DNA from: Acidimicrobiales bacterium
Lineage (GTDB): Bacteria > Actinomycetota > Acidimicrobiia > Acidimicrobiales > UBA8190
Reading direction: 5' to 3'
DNA length: 64,000 bases
Assembly (NCBI GenBank): GCA_035531755.1
Contig: DATKSK010000068.1
Location: 34,538-98,537 of the forward strand
In this document: piece by piece, positions 7,312-15,283 of the stretch
How the letters are laid out: each line of letters starts with the position of its first letter
How positions within the stretch are numbered: the stretch's first letter is position 1
Program-made: the position numbers and the translations under genes
The notes under the pieces: model-generated
What the model was told of the DNA's origin: nothing
Database searches by the model: none
What the model saw: the letters and a program-made list of their open reading frames with translations, nothing else

Positions 7312-8649
7312 TCAGCCCACGTCGACGGCGGGCCCGCAGCTGAGCCCGGATGCCGTCAGGGACTCCGCCAGGAACGCCTCCACCTGCCGTGACCACAGGT
7401 AGCCGACGTGGTTCCCCGGGTACCAGCTGATGCGGGGCTTGTCCCAGTGCTCCCACAGGGCGCGGGCCTGCTCGGGGACGGCCACGCGGTCGCCGTAGCC
7501 GGCGAACACGAAGCGACGGTCGTGCGGCACCTTGGGCTCGAATCTCATCGGCGACACCACCCGGCACACGTCCTCGGCCACACCACCCAGGATGTGGTGC
7601 TCGATGGCACGCGCCCGGATGTGCACGGGGCTGTGGGCGTGGAAGAGGGCGGGGAAGTCCACCACCGGGATGCCGGCCACCACGGCGTCGAGCCCGTCCT
7701 CGATCCCGCAGAGCAGCGACACGACGTAGGCCCCGAGCGAGACCCCGTAGACGCCGATGGAGGTCGCTCCCTGGTCCCTGATCCACGACAGGAGGCGCCG
7801 GACGTCCCACACCGCCTGGGTCAACCCGTGGACGGTGTTCATCATGTCGAACGACAGGAACGGCTCGCCGCTCACCAGGGTCACCTTGCGCGACCCGTGC
7901 AGCGGGAGCACCGGTAGGGCCACGTTGAGCCCGAGCCCCCGGTGCAGCTTGGCGGTGTGGAGGCCGGCGAAGTCCATGAAGGGGTAGCCCATGCCGAACC
8001 CGTGCACGCACACGACCCATGGGCGCGGCTCGCCTCGGTGACGGAGGACGGCGGCCGTGGCCCGACGGTTGGGCCCGTAGGCCATCCACCGCTCGCCGCC
8101 GGGCTCGGCCGGGCGGGTGGCGAACCCGCTGTCGTACGTGATCCGCTCGTAGCCCAGGCCGAGCGCCCACGCCCGCTTCGTCTCGACGTCGTGAGCGCCG
8201 AGCGGGGGTGGGGTGCGGTGGTACGAGGCGGGGCGAGCGATCCAACCCCGCCGGGAGAACAGCTGCCGGGCGGAGGCCAGCTCGGTGCTCACGCGGGCGA
8301 AGTCGGCCCGACGGGGGAACCGACTGGGCGTCATGGCCATGGCCAGCAGGGCCTCGTCCATGGCGACCCCGGCCGCCAGCCCCAGCGACAGGCCCGGCGT
8401 CGGCAGACCGGCGGACACCTCGCCGCTCTTGGCCGTCGTCACCATGAAGCGCACGGTGCGGGGCACGGCCAGCGTGGCCCGGGCGATCGCTCGTCGCCCG
8501 AGGAATCGCACCACCGAGCGGTACGGCCCCACGACGCGGTCGACGAGCGACGGTGACTGCGGACGGTCACCGGCCGCGTGCGACGGCGGTCCGTCCTCCG
8601 GCGCGACCGCGGCCGCGGATCCGTCCACCACCCCCTGGGCGCAGACCAT
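7312..8649 (-). CDS. Alpha/beta hydrolase (lipase/esterase type)
   Basis: 445 aa. The N-terminal 150 residues contain an amphipathic/helical region. The alpha/beta-hydrolase core starts near WVVCVHGFGMGYPFMDF (oxyanion HGFG). The nucleophile elbow is GVSLG (GVYGVSLGAYV), the likely acid is in FAGYGDRVAVPE and the likely His in WYPGNHVGYLW, so the triad seems complete. It is the first gene of the operon with WS/DGAT and the acyltransferase, which suggests a lipid ester substrate. Start ATG 8649 is preceded by GAAGGGGG. It is divergent from the acyl-CoA synthetase at 8758. Confidence 0.8.
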   Translation of the reverse strand: MVCAQGVVDGSAAAVAPEDGPPSHAAGDRPQSPSLVDRVVGPYRSVVRFLGRRAIARATLAVPRTVRFMVTTAKSGEVSAGLPTPGLSLGLAAGVAMDEALLAMAMTPSRFPRRADFARVSTELASARQLFSRRGWIARPASYHRTPPPLGAHDVETKRAWALGLGYERITYDSGFATRPAEPGGERWMAYGPNRRATAAVLRHRGEPRPWVVCVHGFGMGYPFMDFAGLHTAKLHRGLGLNVALPVLPLHGSRKVTLVSGEPFLSFDMMNTVHGLTQAVWDVRRLLSWIRDQGATSIGVYGVSLGAYVVSLLCGIEDGLDAVVAGIPVVDFPALFHAHSPVHIRARAIEHHILGGVAEDVCRVVSPMRFEPKVPHDRRFVFAGYGDRVAVPEQARALWEHWDKPRISWYPGNHVGYLWSRQVEAFLAESLTASGLSCGPAVDVG

Positions 8650-8757
8650 GGGCCCCCTTCACACGCTCCGTCATCCCAGCCGCCCAGCGGATCACGCCTT
8701 CTGGGACATACTACGCCGAGGGACGTGGACGAGCCGCCGATCGAGAGGGGAGCGGCG
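8650..8757. promoter_or_regulatory. Divergent intergenic promoter region
   Basis: 108 bp between the start codons of the hydrolase operon (-) and the acyl-CoA synthetase (+). A -10-like CATACT lies near 8705 on the plus strand, and GAGAGGGGAG just before 8758 is the synthetase ribosome-binding site. No box of the 17-bp type found elsewhere in the window is present at the expected positions in either direction. Confidence 0.4.
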
Positions 8758-10377
8758 ATGGAGTTCAACCTGGCAGACCTGTTCGAATGCGTGGTCGACC
8801 TCGTCCCCGAGCAGCCGGCGGTCGTGGCCGGTGACCGTCGACTCAGCTACGGCGGGCTCGAGGGTCGCGCCAACCGCCTGGCCCACCACCTCGCCGGCGC
8901 CGGGGTCGGGACCGGTGACCGCGTCGGCCTGCAGCTGGCGAACGGGAGCGAGTACCTCGAGGGGATGCTCGCCTGTTTCAAGATCCGGGCCGTCCCCGTC
9001 AACGTCAACTACCGGTACGTCGCCGCCGAGCTCCGCTACCTCTACCAGGATGCGGCACTCGACGCCTTGATCTTCCACAGTCGCTTCGCCCCGGCCGTCA
9101 CCGACGCCTTGGCCGCCATGCCCGCGCGCCGGACGCTGCTCGAGGTGCCCGACGCCGACGTCGGACCGTCGGGACTCGGGGACGACTACGAGCGCGCCCT
9201 GGCGGCCGCCGACGCCTCCCGTGACTTCGGGCCGCGCTCGGCAGACGACCTCTACTGCGTCTACACCGGAGGGACCACCGGCATGCCCAAGGGCGTGCTG
9301 TGGCGTCACGAGGACATCTTCTTCGCCGCCATGGGTGGGGGCGACCCCCTCGCGCTCGGCAATGTCATCGGCTCGCCCGAGGAGCTGGCGACGAGGGTGT
9401 TGCGCCCGGGCATGACGGCGCTCCCGTGCCCACCGTTCATGCACGCGAGCGCCCACTGGTTGGCGTTCACCATGCTGTTCGGAGGCGGGAAGATCGTGAC
9501 GCTCCCCGGTGGGCACTTCGACCCGGCCGCGGCGTGGCGCCTGGTAGCCGCGGAAGCGGTGAACATCCTCGTCGTCGTGGGCGACGCCATGGCCCGGCCC
9601 CTGCTCGACGAGCTCGACGCCCACCCCGGCGGATACGACACCTCCTTCTTGGTGGCGGTGGGCTCGGGCGGCGCAGTGTTGTCCCCGGCGACCAAGCAGC
9701 GCCTGGCCGACATGCTCCCGGGTCGGATCGTCGCCGACGCCTTCGGATCGTCGGAGACCGGGCAACTGGGTGGGGCCCCGCCCGACGACGATCCCTACGG
9801 GGCACCGCACCTGCACGTCGACAGCCGCACCGACGTCCTCGACGACGGGCTGCGCCCGGTGGTCCCGGGCTCGGGCGTGGTGGGGCACCTGGCACGCTGC
9901 GGCCACATCCCCATCGGGTATCTCGGAGACACCGACAAGACCGCGGCCACGTTCGTGGAGTCCGACGGCAGACGCTGGGCCCTTCCCGGCGACATGGCCA
10001 CCGTCGGAGCCGACGGTGCCATCACCATCCTGGGTCGCGGTTCGCTGTGCATCAACACCGGAGGGGAGAAGGTCTTCCCGAACGAGGTCGAGGCCGTCCT
10101 GATCAGTTGCCGCGACGTCGAGGACGCCCTCGTCGTGGGGGTCCCCGACGAGCGCCTCGGCGAACAGGTCGTGGCCGTGGTGCAGCCGCGCCCGGGCGGC
10201 ACGGTCGACGGTGAGGCCCTGCAGGCCCTGTGCCGGGGGGAGCTGGCGGGGTACAAGGTCCCGCGCCGCATCGTGGTGGCCCACGCCATCGTGCGCTCAC
10301 CGGCCGGCAAGGCCGACTACCGGTGGGCCAAGGCGTTCGCTTCGACCGTCGTCGCCCGAGACCGCAGACGAGGTTGA
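8758..10377 (+). CDS. Acyl-CoA synthetase (AMP-forming, FadD type)
   Basis: 539-aa member of the ANL superfamily that activates a carboxylic acid via acyl-AMP to its CoA thioester. The P-loop-like A3 motif is VYTGGTTGMPKGV. Later motifs are DAFGSSETGQ (A5), GDMATVGADGAITILGRGSLCINTGGEKVFPNEVE (A7/A8, split here over several blocks) and PAGKADYRWAKA with the catalytic A10 Lys. The start is ATG 8758 after GAGAGGGGAG; longer frames upstream overlap the divergent promoter. Together with the opposite lipid operon it could supply acyl-CoA. Chain-length specificity cannot be told. Confidence 0.9.
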   Translation: MEFNLADLFECVVDLVPEQPAVVAGDRRLSYGGLEGRANRLAHHLAGAGVGTGDRVGLQLANGSEYLEGMLACFKIRAVPVNVNYRYVAAELRYLYQDAALDALIFHSRFAPAVTDALAAMPARRTLLEVPDADVGPSGLGDDYERALAAADASRDFGPRSADDLYCVYTGGTTGMPKGVLWRHEDIFFAAMGGGDPLALGNVIGSPEELATRVLRPGMTALPCPPFMHASAHWLAFTMLFGGGKIVTLPGGHFDPAAAWRLVAAEAVNILVVVGDAMARPLLDELDAHPGGYDTSFLVAVGSGGAVLSPATKQRLADMLPGRIVADAFGSSETGQLGGAPPDDDPYGAPHLHVDSRTDVLDDGLRPVVPGSGVVGHLARCGHIPIGYLGDTDKTAATFVESDGRRWALPGDMATVGADGAITILGRGSLCINTGGEKVFPNEVEAVLISCRDVEDALVVGVPDERLGEQVVAVVQPRPGGTVDGEALQALCRGELAGYKVPRRIVVAHAIVRSPAGKADYRWAKAFASTVVARDRRRG

Positions 10378-10384
10378 CCGATCC

Positions 10385-10840
10385 ATGGTGGCCGTGACCG
10401 TGTCGATCGAGGTCGATGCCCCGCGCCCGGCGGTGTGGGCCGAGTTGGAGCGGCTCGAGGATCACGTGGCGTGGATGCGCGATGCCACCGCCATCCGGTT
10501 CGTCGGGGACCGGCGGCGCGGCGTGGGCACCACCTTCGAGTGCGACACCGCGGTGGGGCCGATCCGGCTGACCGACGTCATGGAGGTCACCTCGTGGGAG
10601 ACGGGGTCGACGATGGCGGTCGTGCACCGGGGGATCGTCACCGGCTCCGGCCGCTTCACCCTGGAGGACGGGCCCGGAACGGCCACGACGCTGCGGTGGT
10701 CGGAGCAGCTCCACTTCCCGTGGTGGTTGGGCGGCCCCATCGGCGCGCGGGTGGCGAAGCCGGTCCTGGGTGCACTGTGGCGGGGCAACCTCCGCCGACT
10801 ACGGGCTCGCATCGACGGGTCGGGTGACCCCGCGCGGTAG
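10385..10840 (+). CDS. SRPBCC / polyketide-cyclase-like protein
   Basis: 151-aa START/Bet v1-like fold. It begins with the typical VTVSIEVDAPRPAVWAELERLEDHVAWM strand-helix, has the GVGTTFECDTAVGPIRLTDVMEVTSWE beta sheet, and ends in a long helix, RVAKPVLGALWRGNLRRLRARI. Such proteins bind hydrophobic ligands. It begins 7 bp after the acyl-CoA synthetase stop, so they are probably co-transcribed. Ligand unknown. Confidence 0.75.
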   Translation: MVAVTVSIEVDAPRPAVWAELERLEDHVAWMRDATAIRFVGDRRRGVGTTFECDTAVGPIRLTDVMEVTSWETGSTMAVVHRGIVTGSGRFTLEDGPGTATTLRWSEQLHFPWWLGGPIGARVAKPVLGALWRGNLRRLRARIDGSGDPAR

Positions 10841-10900
10841 AGCACCCGTCGGACCACGCGCCGGGAACGGGGGCCACGCCGTCATGATCTGCCCCGTGAC

Positions 10901-10933
10901 GCGAAACCGCCCCCACGAGGGGGGCCGTTTCGC
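10901..10933 (+). terminator. Strong hairpin, terminator-like
   Basis: A 14-bp stem (13 paired) with the 5-nt loop ACGAG: left arm GCGAAACCGCCCCC, right arm GGGGGGCCGTTTCGC. It lies 60 bp after the SRPBCC stop. There is no U-tract, as is common for actinobacterial terminators, so termination is inferred from position and stability only. Confidence 0.5.
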
Positions 10934-11082
10934 GGGTACATGCGTCGCTCGAAGCTCTCGAGCGGGGGGCCGATCAAGGGCTCCGAGCCAGAGTCTCCCC
11001 GCCGGAGAGCGCCATGTCAACACAGGTGGACGCCCGTCGCCCGCGCGTCCGTGCCACCAGACCTGACACACCGGATTGCCGC

Positions 11083-11104
11083 TTTGTCAGAGCATGCTGA
11101 CAAA
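11083..11104. promoter_or_regulatory. 22-bp palindrome, candidate operator
   Basis: TTTGTCAG-AGCATG-CTGACAAA has perfect 8-bp arms. It sits alone in the 506-bp gap between 10840 and 11347, where the only other structure I see is the hairpin at 10901 and a weaker inverted repeat near 11169-11200. A dyad of this kind is typical of TetR/GntR sites. The nearest regulator gene is TetR 11714-12403. Binding is inferred. Confidence 0.45.
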
Positions 11105-11346
11105 CTCCTGGTCACTCGGGACGTGCCCGGTGTAACGTCACGCCGGGTGCATGTAGGGGGCGCGGGGACCGTCAGGCCTGCGGGGGAGGGCCTGGCGGTT
11201 CCCGGCTGCTCCGCCCTCCCGCCCGGTCGTCGGTGAGACCGGTGACGGTGCTGCGGGGGCGCGGGTCGTCGCGACGCGATGCGCGGTACCCTCGGGTCGC
11301 AGGTCACGAGAGGCTCGACCCGGACGGTCTCGCCCCGGAGGCACCC

Positions 11347-11643
11347 ATGGCTGTCGGCGCGCAGTTCGACTTCGAGGGTGCGACGCTGGCGGACTACGAC
11401 CGTTCCATCGCGCGACTGGGCTTTCTCCTCGGCGGCCCTGCACCCCGGGGGCAGATCTTCCATTGGGTCACGCAGACCGATACGGGCATTCGTGTCACCG
11501 ACGTCTGGGAGTCCCGCGAGGTCCTCGAGCGGTTCGTGCAGGAGCGCCTGGCACCCGTCCTGGAGGAGGGCGGCGTCGCCACGCCCGTGATCCAGTTCTT
11601 CGAGGTGCACAACTACTTCGCGGCGGGGAAGCGGCGGGGCTGA
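11347..11643 (+). CDS. Small ABM-like (dimeric alpha/beta-barrel) protein
   Basis: 98-aa protein with the layout of a small ferredoxin-like alpha/beta-barrel domain: ADYDRSIARLGF, IFHWVTQTDTGIRVTDVWESREVLERF, APVLEEGGVATPVIQFFEVHNYF. This type is common and uncharacterised in actinobacteria, and I infer relation to antibiotic-biosynthesis-monooxygenase-like domains. Start ATG 11347 has GGAGG 5 bp upstream, while the in-frame upstream ATG 11233 has none. It is convergent with the TetR gene. No function is assigned. Confidence 0.7.
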   Translation: MAVGAQFDFEGATLADYDRSIARLGFLLGGPAPRGQIFHWVTQTDTGIRVTDVWESREVLERFVQERLAPVLEEGGVATPVIQFFEVHNYFAAGKRRG

Positions 11644-11713
11644 CCTGTCATCGAGCAGGTCGCTGAGCAGGCGCCCGGCGGTCGCGGGGAGGAGGCCGGT
11701 CAGCCCCACGGTT

Positions 11714-12403
11714 TCAGCCCGTGGTCTCCTCGTCACCGGTCGAGCCTGCGGTCGAGCTTGCGGTCGAGCGCTGCTCGTCGACGGCGCTCCGCAGCAGCCG
11801 CTGCAAGATGTCGGAGGTGAGTGCCCCGACCTGCGCCGGTGTCTGGTCGAAGTCCACCATGAGCGCGTGGGTGGCGAACGCCGACAGGTGCAGGGCGAAC
11901 GCAGAGACCAGCGCCTCGGGTGGCTCACCGGTGCCGCCGGCCGATCGCCAGGCCAGGCCGGCGACGTGACGCACCCCCCGCACCCGGTAGTCACGCCGGA
12001 GCGCGGCCACCTCGCACAGCACCTCGGAGGCGTTGACGTTGGGGGCGTGGATGTCCCAGAAGGCCTCCCCGAGGATCTCGGCGTTACGCCTGTGGACCGT
12101 CGACGCCAGGCCCTCGAGCCACCCCTGGAGATCGTCGGTCGGCGGGGGGAAACCCTCCATGGGGCGACGGCCGAAGGCCTCGAACATGTCCTTCACGGTG
12201 GCGAGGATCAATCGGTCGTGGCTGGCGTAGTGCCGGAAGATGGTCCGGGGGCTCACGCCGGCCACCTGCGCGATCTCGTCGACGGTGGCGTCGAAGCCGC
12301 GTCGGGCGACGACCTCCATGGCCGCCCGCCGGATACGGGACCGGGTGACGTCCCGTCGCTCCTGCGTCAGTGACGGCGGTGGTCGGCGGTCAGGCTCGTC
12401 CAT
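11714..12403 (-). CDS. TetR-family transcriptional regulator
   Basis: 229 aa. The N-terminal HTH is canonical: IRRAAMEVVARRGFDATVDEIAQVAGVSPRTIFRHYASHDRLIL (shown in the family's usual spacing; helix-turn-helix about residues 35-60). The C-terminal ligand and dimer domain is variable and not recognisable. Start ATG 12403 follows GAGGAGG, and an in-frame extension up to 12820 lacks such a site. The palindrome at 11083-11104 is a possible target but lies 600 bp downstream of the gene. Confidence 0.87.
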   Translation of the reverse strand: MDEPDRRPPPSLTQERRDVTRSRIRRAAMEVVARRGFDATVDEIAQVAGVSPRTIFRHYASHDRLILATVKDMFEAFGRRPMEGFPPPTDDLQGWLEGLASTVHRRNAEILGEAFWDIHAPNVNASEVLCEVAALRRDYRVRGVRHVAGLAWRSAGGTGEPPEALVSAFALHLSAFATHALMVDFDQTPAQVGALTSDILQRLLRSAVDEQRSTASSTAGSTGDEETTG

Positions 12404-12812
12404 GGCCGTCCTCCTCTGGCGGGCCTCTGCTCGGCAGGGCGACACGATCCGTGCGGCGCGCGCGGACGCCGACTCGGCGGTGCCGGGGACGGCGGGCGGG
12501 CCGGTCCGCCCGGGCCGCAGAGTCGTCGCCTCCGTCACCGTCGGTCTGCTCGTCGGCAGCCCGCACGACGCGGGCGGCGAGCGTGACGGTGGCCGGCGGA
12601 AGGTTCTCGGTCGTGGGGTCGCCGTCGCCGTCCCATGCGATGGCCAGGAGCAGCCCCGCCACGAGGAAGACCGTCCACGGCACGCTGAGGCACCGTGGCC
12701 CGCTCCTGCGTCCGCTGCCTTCGACCACGTCACCCACCCCCGTCGCCCCGCACACAGCATGCGACCCCGGGTCGCCGCCGGGCAGGGTCCTCCGGCCCTG
12801 TCGACCGGCCAT
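12390..12812 (-). CDS. Possible small membrane protein upstream of TetR
   Basis: An open frame of 140 aa whose middle carries one convincing hydrophobic helix (PWTVFLVAGLLLAIAW) followed by an acidic, Ala/Arg-rich tail. It ends 14 bp inside the TetR gene, which would couple them. No good ribosome-binding site is visible and codon use is not decisive in such GC-rich DNA, so it may be spurious. Confidence 0.25.
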   Translation of the reverse strand: MAGRQGRRTLPGGDPGSHAVCGATGVGDVVEGSGRRSGPRCLSVPWTVFLVAGLLLAIAWDGDGDPTTENLPPATVTLAARVVRAADEQTDGDGGDDSAARADRPARRPRHRRVGVRARRTDRVALPSRGPPEEDGHGRA

Positions 12813-12905
12813 CTTCGCATCCCATCCCGGGGGCGGGGTCAACCGACGGGCCGCCGGGCGCCGATCGCATTCCCCGTCGGCGGGGGTTGGAACCGGCGGC
12901 CCCAT

Positions 12906-13024
12906 CGACGCCGGGCGAGGCGCGGGCACTCCGGTTCGTGGTGCAGCCAGCCACGCTCCCCGACGCCGGCGCCCCCGTCGAGGAGGGCCCGGTGGGCGTG
13001 CCGCAAGACCGCCGCGGCCAGATG
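12906..13024 (-). pseudogene. Remnant of an alkylsulfatase-like MBL gene (C-terminus only)
   Basis: Minus-strand translation gives HLAAAVLR, then HAHRALLDGGAGV, then RGWLHHE and LARR. The intact gene at 27054-28367 ends HLAEAVLR...DAHQALLDGGGDV...SGWLHHE...LARQG in the same order. The DNA is also close: GTTCGTGGTGCAGCCAGCC occurs in both. About 14 residues between HLAAAVLR and the AH motif are missing. No start or upstream part survives, so this is a decayed fragment of a paralogue or of a duplicated end. Confidence 0.75.
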
Positions 13025-13062
13025 CCGTCCCGGCTCATGACAGCCGATCCCCCCTGGGGGAA

Positions 13063-13260
13063 TCAGACGGTCGCGTGTTCGTTGATCTCGAAGTCCACGG
13101 GGTCGAGATCAGGTCGGGCGAGCCACGCCTGGTATCCGACGAAGTCCATCCGCACCCAACGCTGCGCCCGGTCCGACCAGGCTCGGCTCTCACGCGGCGC
13201 CGAGGAGGGATCCCAGCGATCCGTCGCGGTGTCCGGTCCGGCGAACTCCTCCACCCGCAT
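13063..13260 (-). CDS. Small uncharacterised protein
   Basis: 65 aa from ATG 13260, which has GAGGGAG about 8 bp upstream; an in-frame ATG at 13347 would give 94 aa but has no such site. It is soluble and acidic at the end (LARPDLDPVDFEINEHATV), with a Trp/Arg-rich centre. I do not recognise a family. The 290 bp to the next gene on the plus strand contain promoter E. Confidence 0.4.
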   Translation of the reverse strand: MRVEEFAGPDTATDRWDPSSAPRESRAWSDRAQRWVRMDFVGYQAWLARPDLDPVDFEINEHATV

Positions 13261-13571
13261 CACCCGTTCTCCCTCGAACCGGCTCGTCGAAAGACGCCCC
13301 GAGACCCGCGAGAACGGGCCCACGGGATGGTCTCCCTTCGCCGGCATTGCCCGGATCAGGTCCTTGGGGTCGCTGAGTCGCCTCAGCCTCTCAGCCTTGC
13401 GGCTCCCTCTTCCATCTCGCGGGCCTACATCCCATTGGAGCGCAGCCCGGCATGCGTCCAGTAGGGCCGAAGGTCCCAGGGCGCCGGCGCCCGGGCACCC
13501 GCCGTCGGACCGGCGGAGATCCCGACGGGCTCGCCGCCGCGTGCCGGTCGGCACCAGCCCACGCCGCCAGC

Positions 13572-13614
13572 AGGACCTTGGCCCCTTGCACGAGGGATCA
13601 TCGAGGGCGACGGT
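13572..13614 (+). promoter_or_regulatory. DosR-box-like promoter of the PRPP-synthetase-fragment/TY-Chap pair
   Basis: AGGACCTTGGCCCCTTG (13572-13588), 20 bp, then GACGGT (13609-13614), then 6 nt to ATG 13621. I found it by testing the fixed spacing seen at three other promoters. It is the weakest of the five boxes but keeps GAC, the central GG and CCCT. The -10-like hexamer keeps A at position 2 and T at position 6. Confidence 0.5.
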
Positions 13615-13620
13615 GGCACC

Positions 13621-13830
13621 ATGGACGTGACACTGTTGGCGGGGAGCGGCGATCCCGCGCTCGCCGCGGCCGTGGCCTGCCACCTCGGTATCGACACGAC
13701 GCCGTGCACCACAGCGCGGTTCCCCGACGGTGAGGCGCACGTCGTCGTCGGCGAGGTTCGAGGTTGCGACGTCTACGTGGTGCAGCCCACCGGCCTGCTC
13801 GCCGAACGCACCGTGGAACCGCGGGAGTGA
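13621..13830 (+). CDS. Truncated ribose-phosphate pyrophosphokinase-like N-terminal domain
   Basis: 69 aa. LLAGSGDPALAAAVACHLG, ARFPDGEAHVVVGEVRGCDVYVVQPT is the first 60 residues of PRPP synthetase (normally about 310 aa), ending where the first strand-turn of the N-domain ends. The ATP and ribose-phosphate sites are all missing, so it cannot be an active enzyme. Yet it has a promoter of the shared type, begins at the leaderless position and its TGA overlaps the next GTG (GTGA), so it is probably expressed. It may be a decayed prs copy now serving as leader cistron, or a small domain with its own role. Confidence 0.6.
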   Translation: MDVTLLAGSGDPALAAAVACHLGIDTTPCTTARFPDGEAHVVVGEVRGCDVYVVQPTGLLAERTVEPRE

Positions 13831-15185
13831 CGGAGCGCATGGCGAAGTACCGGTTCGACTGGTCCGCCCTCCCCGCGGGTCTCCTGCGCCAGCTCCGGCG
13901 TGAGCTGCACCTCGGCGGGGGCGACCCCGCCGAGGCACTGAAGCGTCTGTTCGGCGCCCGCCCCGACGAGGAGTTCGTGCGTTCGGCATGGCCGGCGTTA
14001 CGGGAACGGTGGGTGGCCCACGACCCGGTGGTCCGGCGATCGGTCGTGACGGCGCTGCGCGCCCGCCACCTGGGTGATCCCATCAAGCTGTCAGGAGCGC
14101 GCTCGGAGGTCGAGTACCTCCGGTCGTGCCGGAACAGCCCCGCGCTCCGGGCAGTCGTGCTGCGCCATCTCGTCGCGCTGGGAGAGGAGCCTCCTCGCCC
14201 GAGGATCCCGGCAACCACCGACCTCCGGGCCAAGAGACCTTCGACCGCGTCGACGCGAAGCGAGGCGTGGGACCTTTTCGGTGACCAGCTCGCGGGCGCG
14301 CTCGCCGAGATGGAAGCCGGTCAATACCTCGTCGTCAACGTCCGGGGCCGGCCCGAGTACTACGTGCAGTTCGCACAGGGCGGGACCCGGGGGCTGCGCG
14401 CCGAGACAGCCTCGAATGCCAACCTCGAGGATTGGGAGCTGCTCGACGAGGAGGCGAAGGGAGTGCTGGATCGTCTGGGGTGGCGGGCCCCCGCCGACGT
14501 GTCGTCCTCGGGAACGACCGGCGGAGCGCCGAACTATTCGAAGACGTGGTCCGTTCCCGTTCCCTATGCGGCGGTGGCGGCCCTGGCGGTCCGCACCTTC
14601 GACGAGGTGCTCGAGGTCCGACGGCCCGAGGAGCTCGCCTACCGGGCGTTCACCGAGGCAGGCGCGGAGCTGTCCTTGCCGAGGCTCGCGATCGCGCCTG
14701 AGCGATCGACGTGGCCCCGGCCGCCGACTCGCATTCCCAGCCATGGCCAGCTGCTCCAAGAGGTGAAGGCGGTGATGAGGACGATCATCGGCGCGGACGA
14801 GGTCGTCGTCGACGAAGACGGCGACATCCCCGTTCGTGTCGACGGTGCCATGGTCTTCGTCCGGGTCCACCAGGTGGTCCCGGTCGTGAGCGTCTTCTCA
14901 CCGGTCATCTGGGACATGGGGATACCTGTCGACATCGCCGAAACCCTCAACGACATGAACGCGACTATCCGGTTCGCCCGGGCGACGTGGGACGGGTCCG
15001 GCGTCACGCTGGCCGCCGAGGTGGTCGGCGCGCCACTGGAGGCGGAGCAGCTCGAGGCCTGCTTCCAGGCGGTGGCCACCCTTGCCGCCGAGTACGCCCC
15101 GAAGCTCCAGGAACGTTACGGCGGTCGGGTCGCCTTCGGGCCGGCACTGCCACCCAAGCACGTGGCCGTCGGCGGTTACCTGTGA
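13827..15185 (+). CDS. TY-Chap / YbjN-like chaperone-domain protein
   Basis: 452 aa from GTG 13827, which overlaps the upstream TGA; ATG 13839 is an alternative. The N-terminal 150 residues are helical. Residues about 150-300 (WDLFGDQLAGALAEME, QYLVVNVRGRPEYYVQFAQ, SNANLEDWELLDEEA) resemble actinobacterial TY-Chap domains. Residues about 320-450 (LLQEVKAVMRTIIGAD, VFVRVHQVVPVVSVFSPV, LNDMNATIRFARATWDGSGV) look like the YbjN/type-III-secretion-chaperone fold. These domains are predicted peptide-binding chaperones. Coupling to the PRPP-synthetase fragment and the shared promoter type suggests a stress role. Confidence 0.7.
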   Translation: MTERMAKYRFDWSALPAGLLRQLRRELHLGGGDPAEALKRLFGARPDEEFVRSAWPALRERWVAHDPVVRRSVVTALRARHLGDPIKLSGARSEVEYLRSCRNSPALRAVVLRHLVALGEEPPRPRIPATTDLRAKRPSTASTRSEAWDLFGDQLAGALAEMEAGQYLVVNVRGRPEYYVQFAQGGTRGLRAETASNANLEDWELLDEEAKGVLDRLGWRAPADVSSSGTTGGAPNYSKTWSVPVPYAAVAALAVRTFDEVLEVRRPEELAYRAFTEAGAELSLPRLAIAPERSTWPRPPTRIPSHGQLLQEVKAVMRTIIGADEVVVDEDGDIPVRVDGAMVFVRVHQVVPVVSVFSPVIWDMGIPVDIAETLNDMNATIRFARATWDGSGVTLAAEVVGAPLEAEQLEACFQAVATLAAEYAPKLQERYGGRVAFGPALPPKHVAVGGYL

Positions 15186-15211
15186 GCGTGACGGCGGTTA
15201 CCTGTGAGCGT
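15170..15211 (+). repeat. 22-bp period direct repeat across a stop codon
   Basis: CGGCGGTTACCTGTGAGCGT occurs at 15170-15189 and 15192-15211. The first copy contains the TGA of the TY-Chap gene, so the last codons and the stop are duplicated into the intergenic space. Confidence 0.9.
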
Positions 15212-15283
15212 CACAGTCAGCCGACGGCGGGGGCCGGTTCGTCACCGTCCGGCTGCACCACGACCACGGGACCAGCGATGAGG

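Noticed and set aside
5096..8245. A minus-strand frame open for 1049 codons
   Set aside because: Only its last 275 codons are a real protein (the DGAT2-like acyltransferase); the rest is the shadow of the WS/DGAT and hydrolase genes in another frame, a normal effect of high GC.
8660..8740. DosR-like box for the lipid operon or the acyl-CoA synthetase
   Set aside because: At the expected distance from both start codons the sequence does not match; the link of storage lipids to the regulon remains unsupported.
11150..11230. Possible SRP-RNA-like or riboswitch structure
   Set aside because: GGAGCAGCC occurs on the minus strand and some helices can be drawn, but the order of conserved elements of 4.5S RNA is not met.
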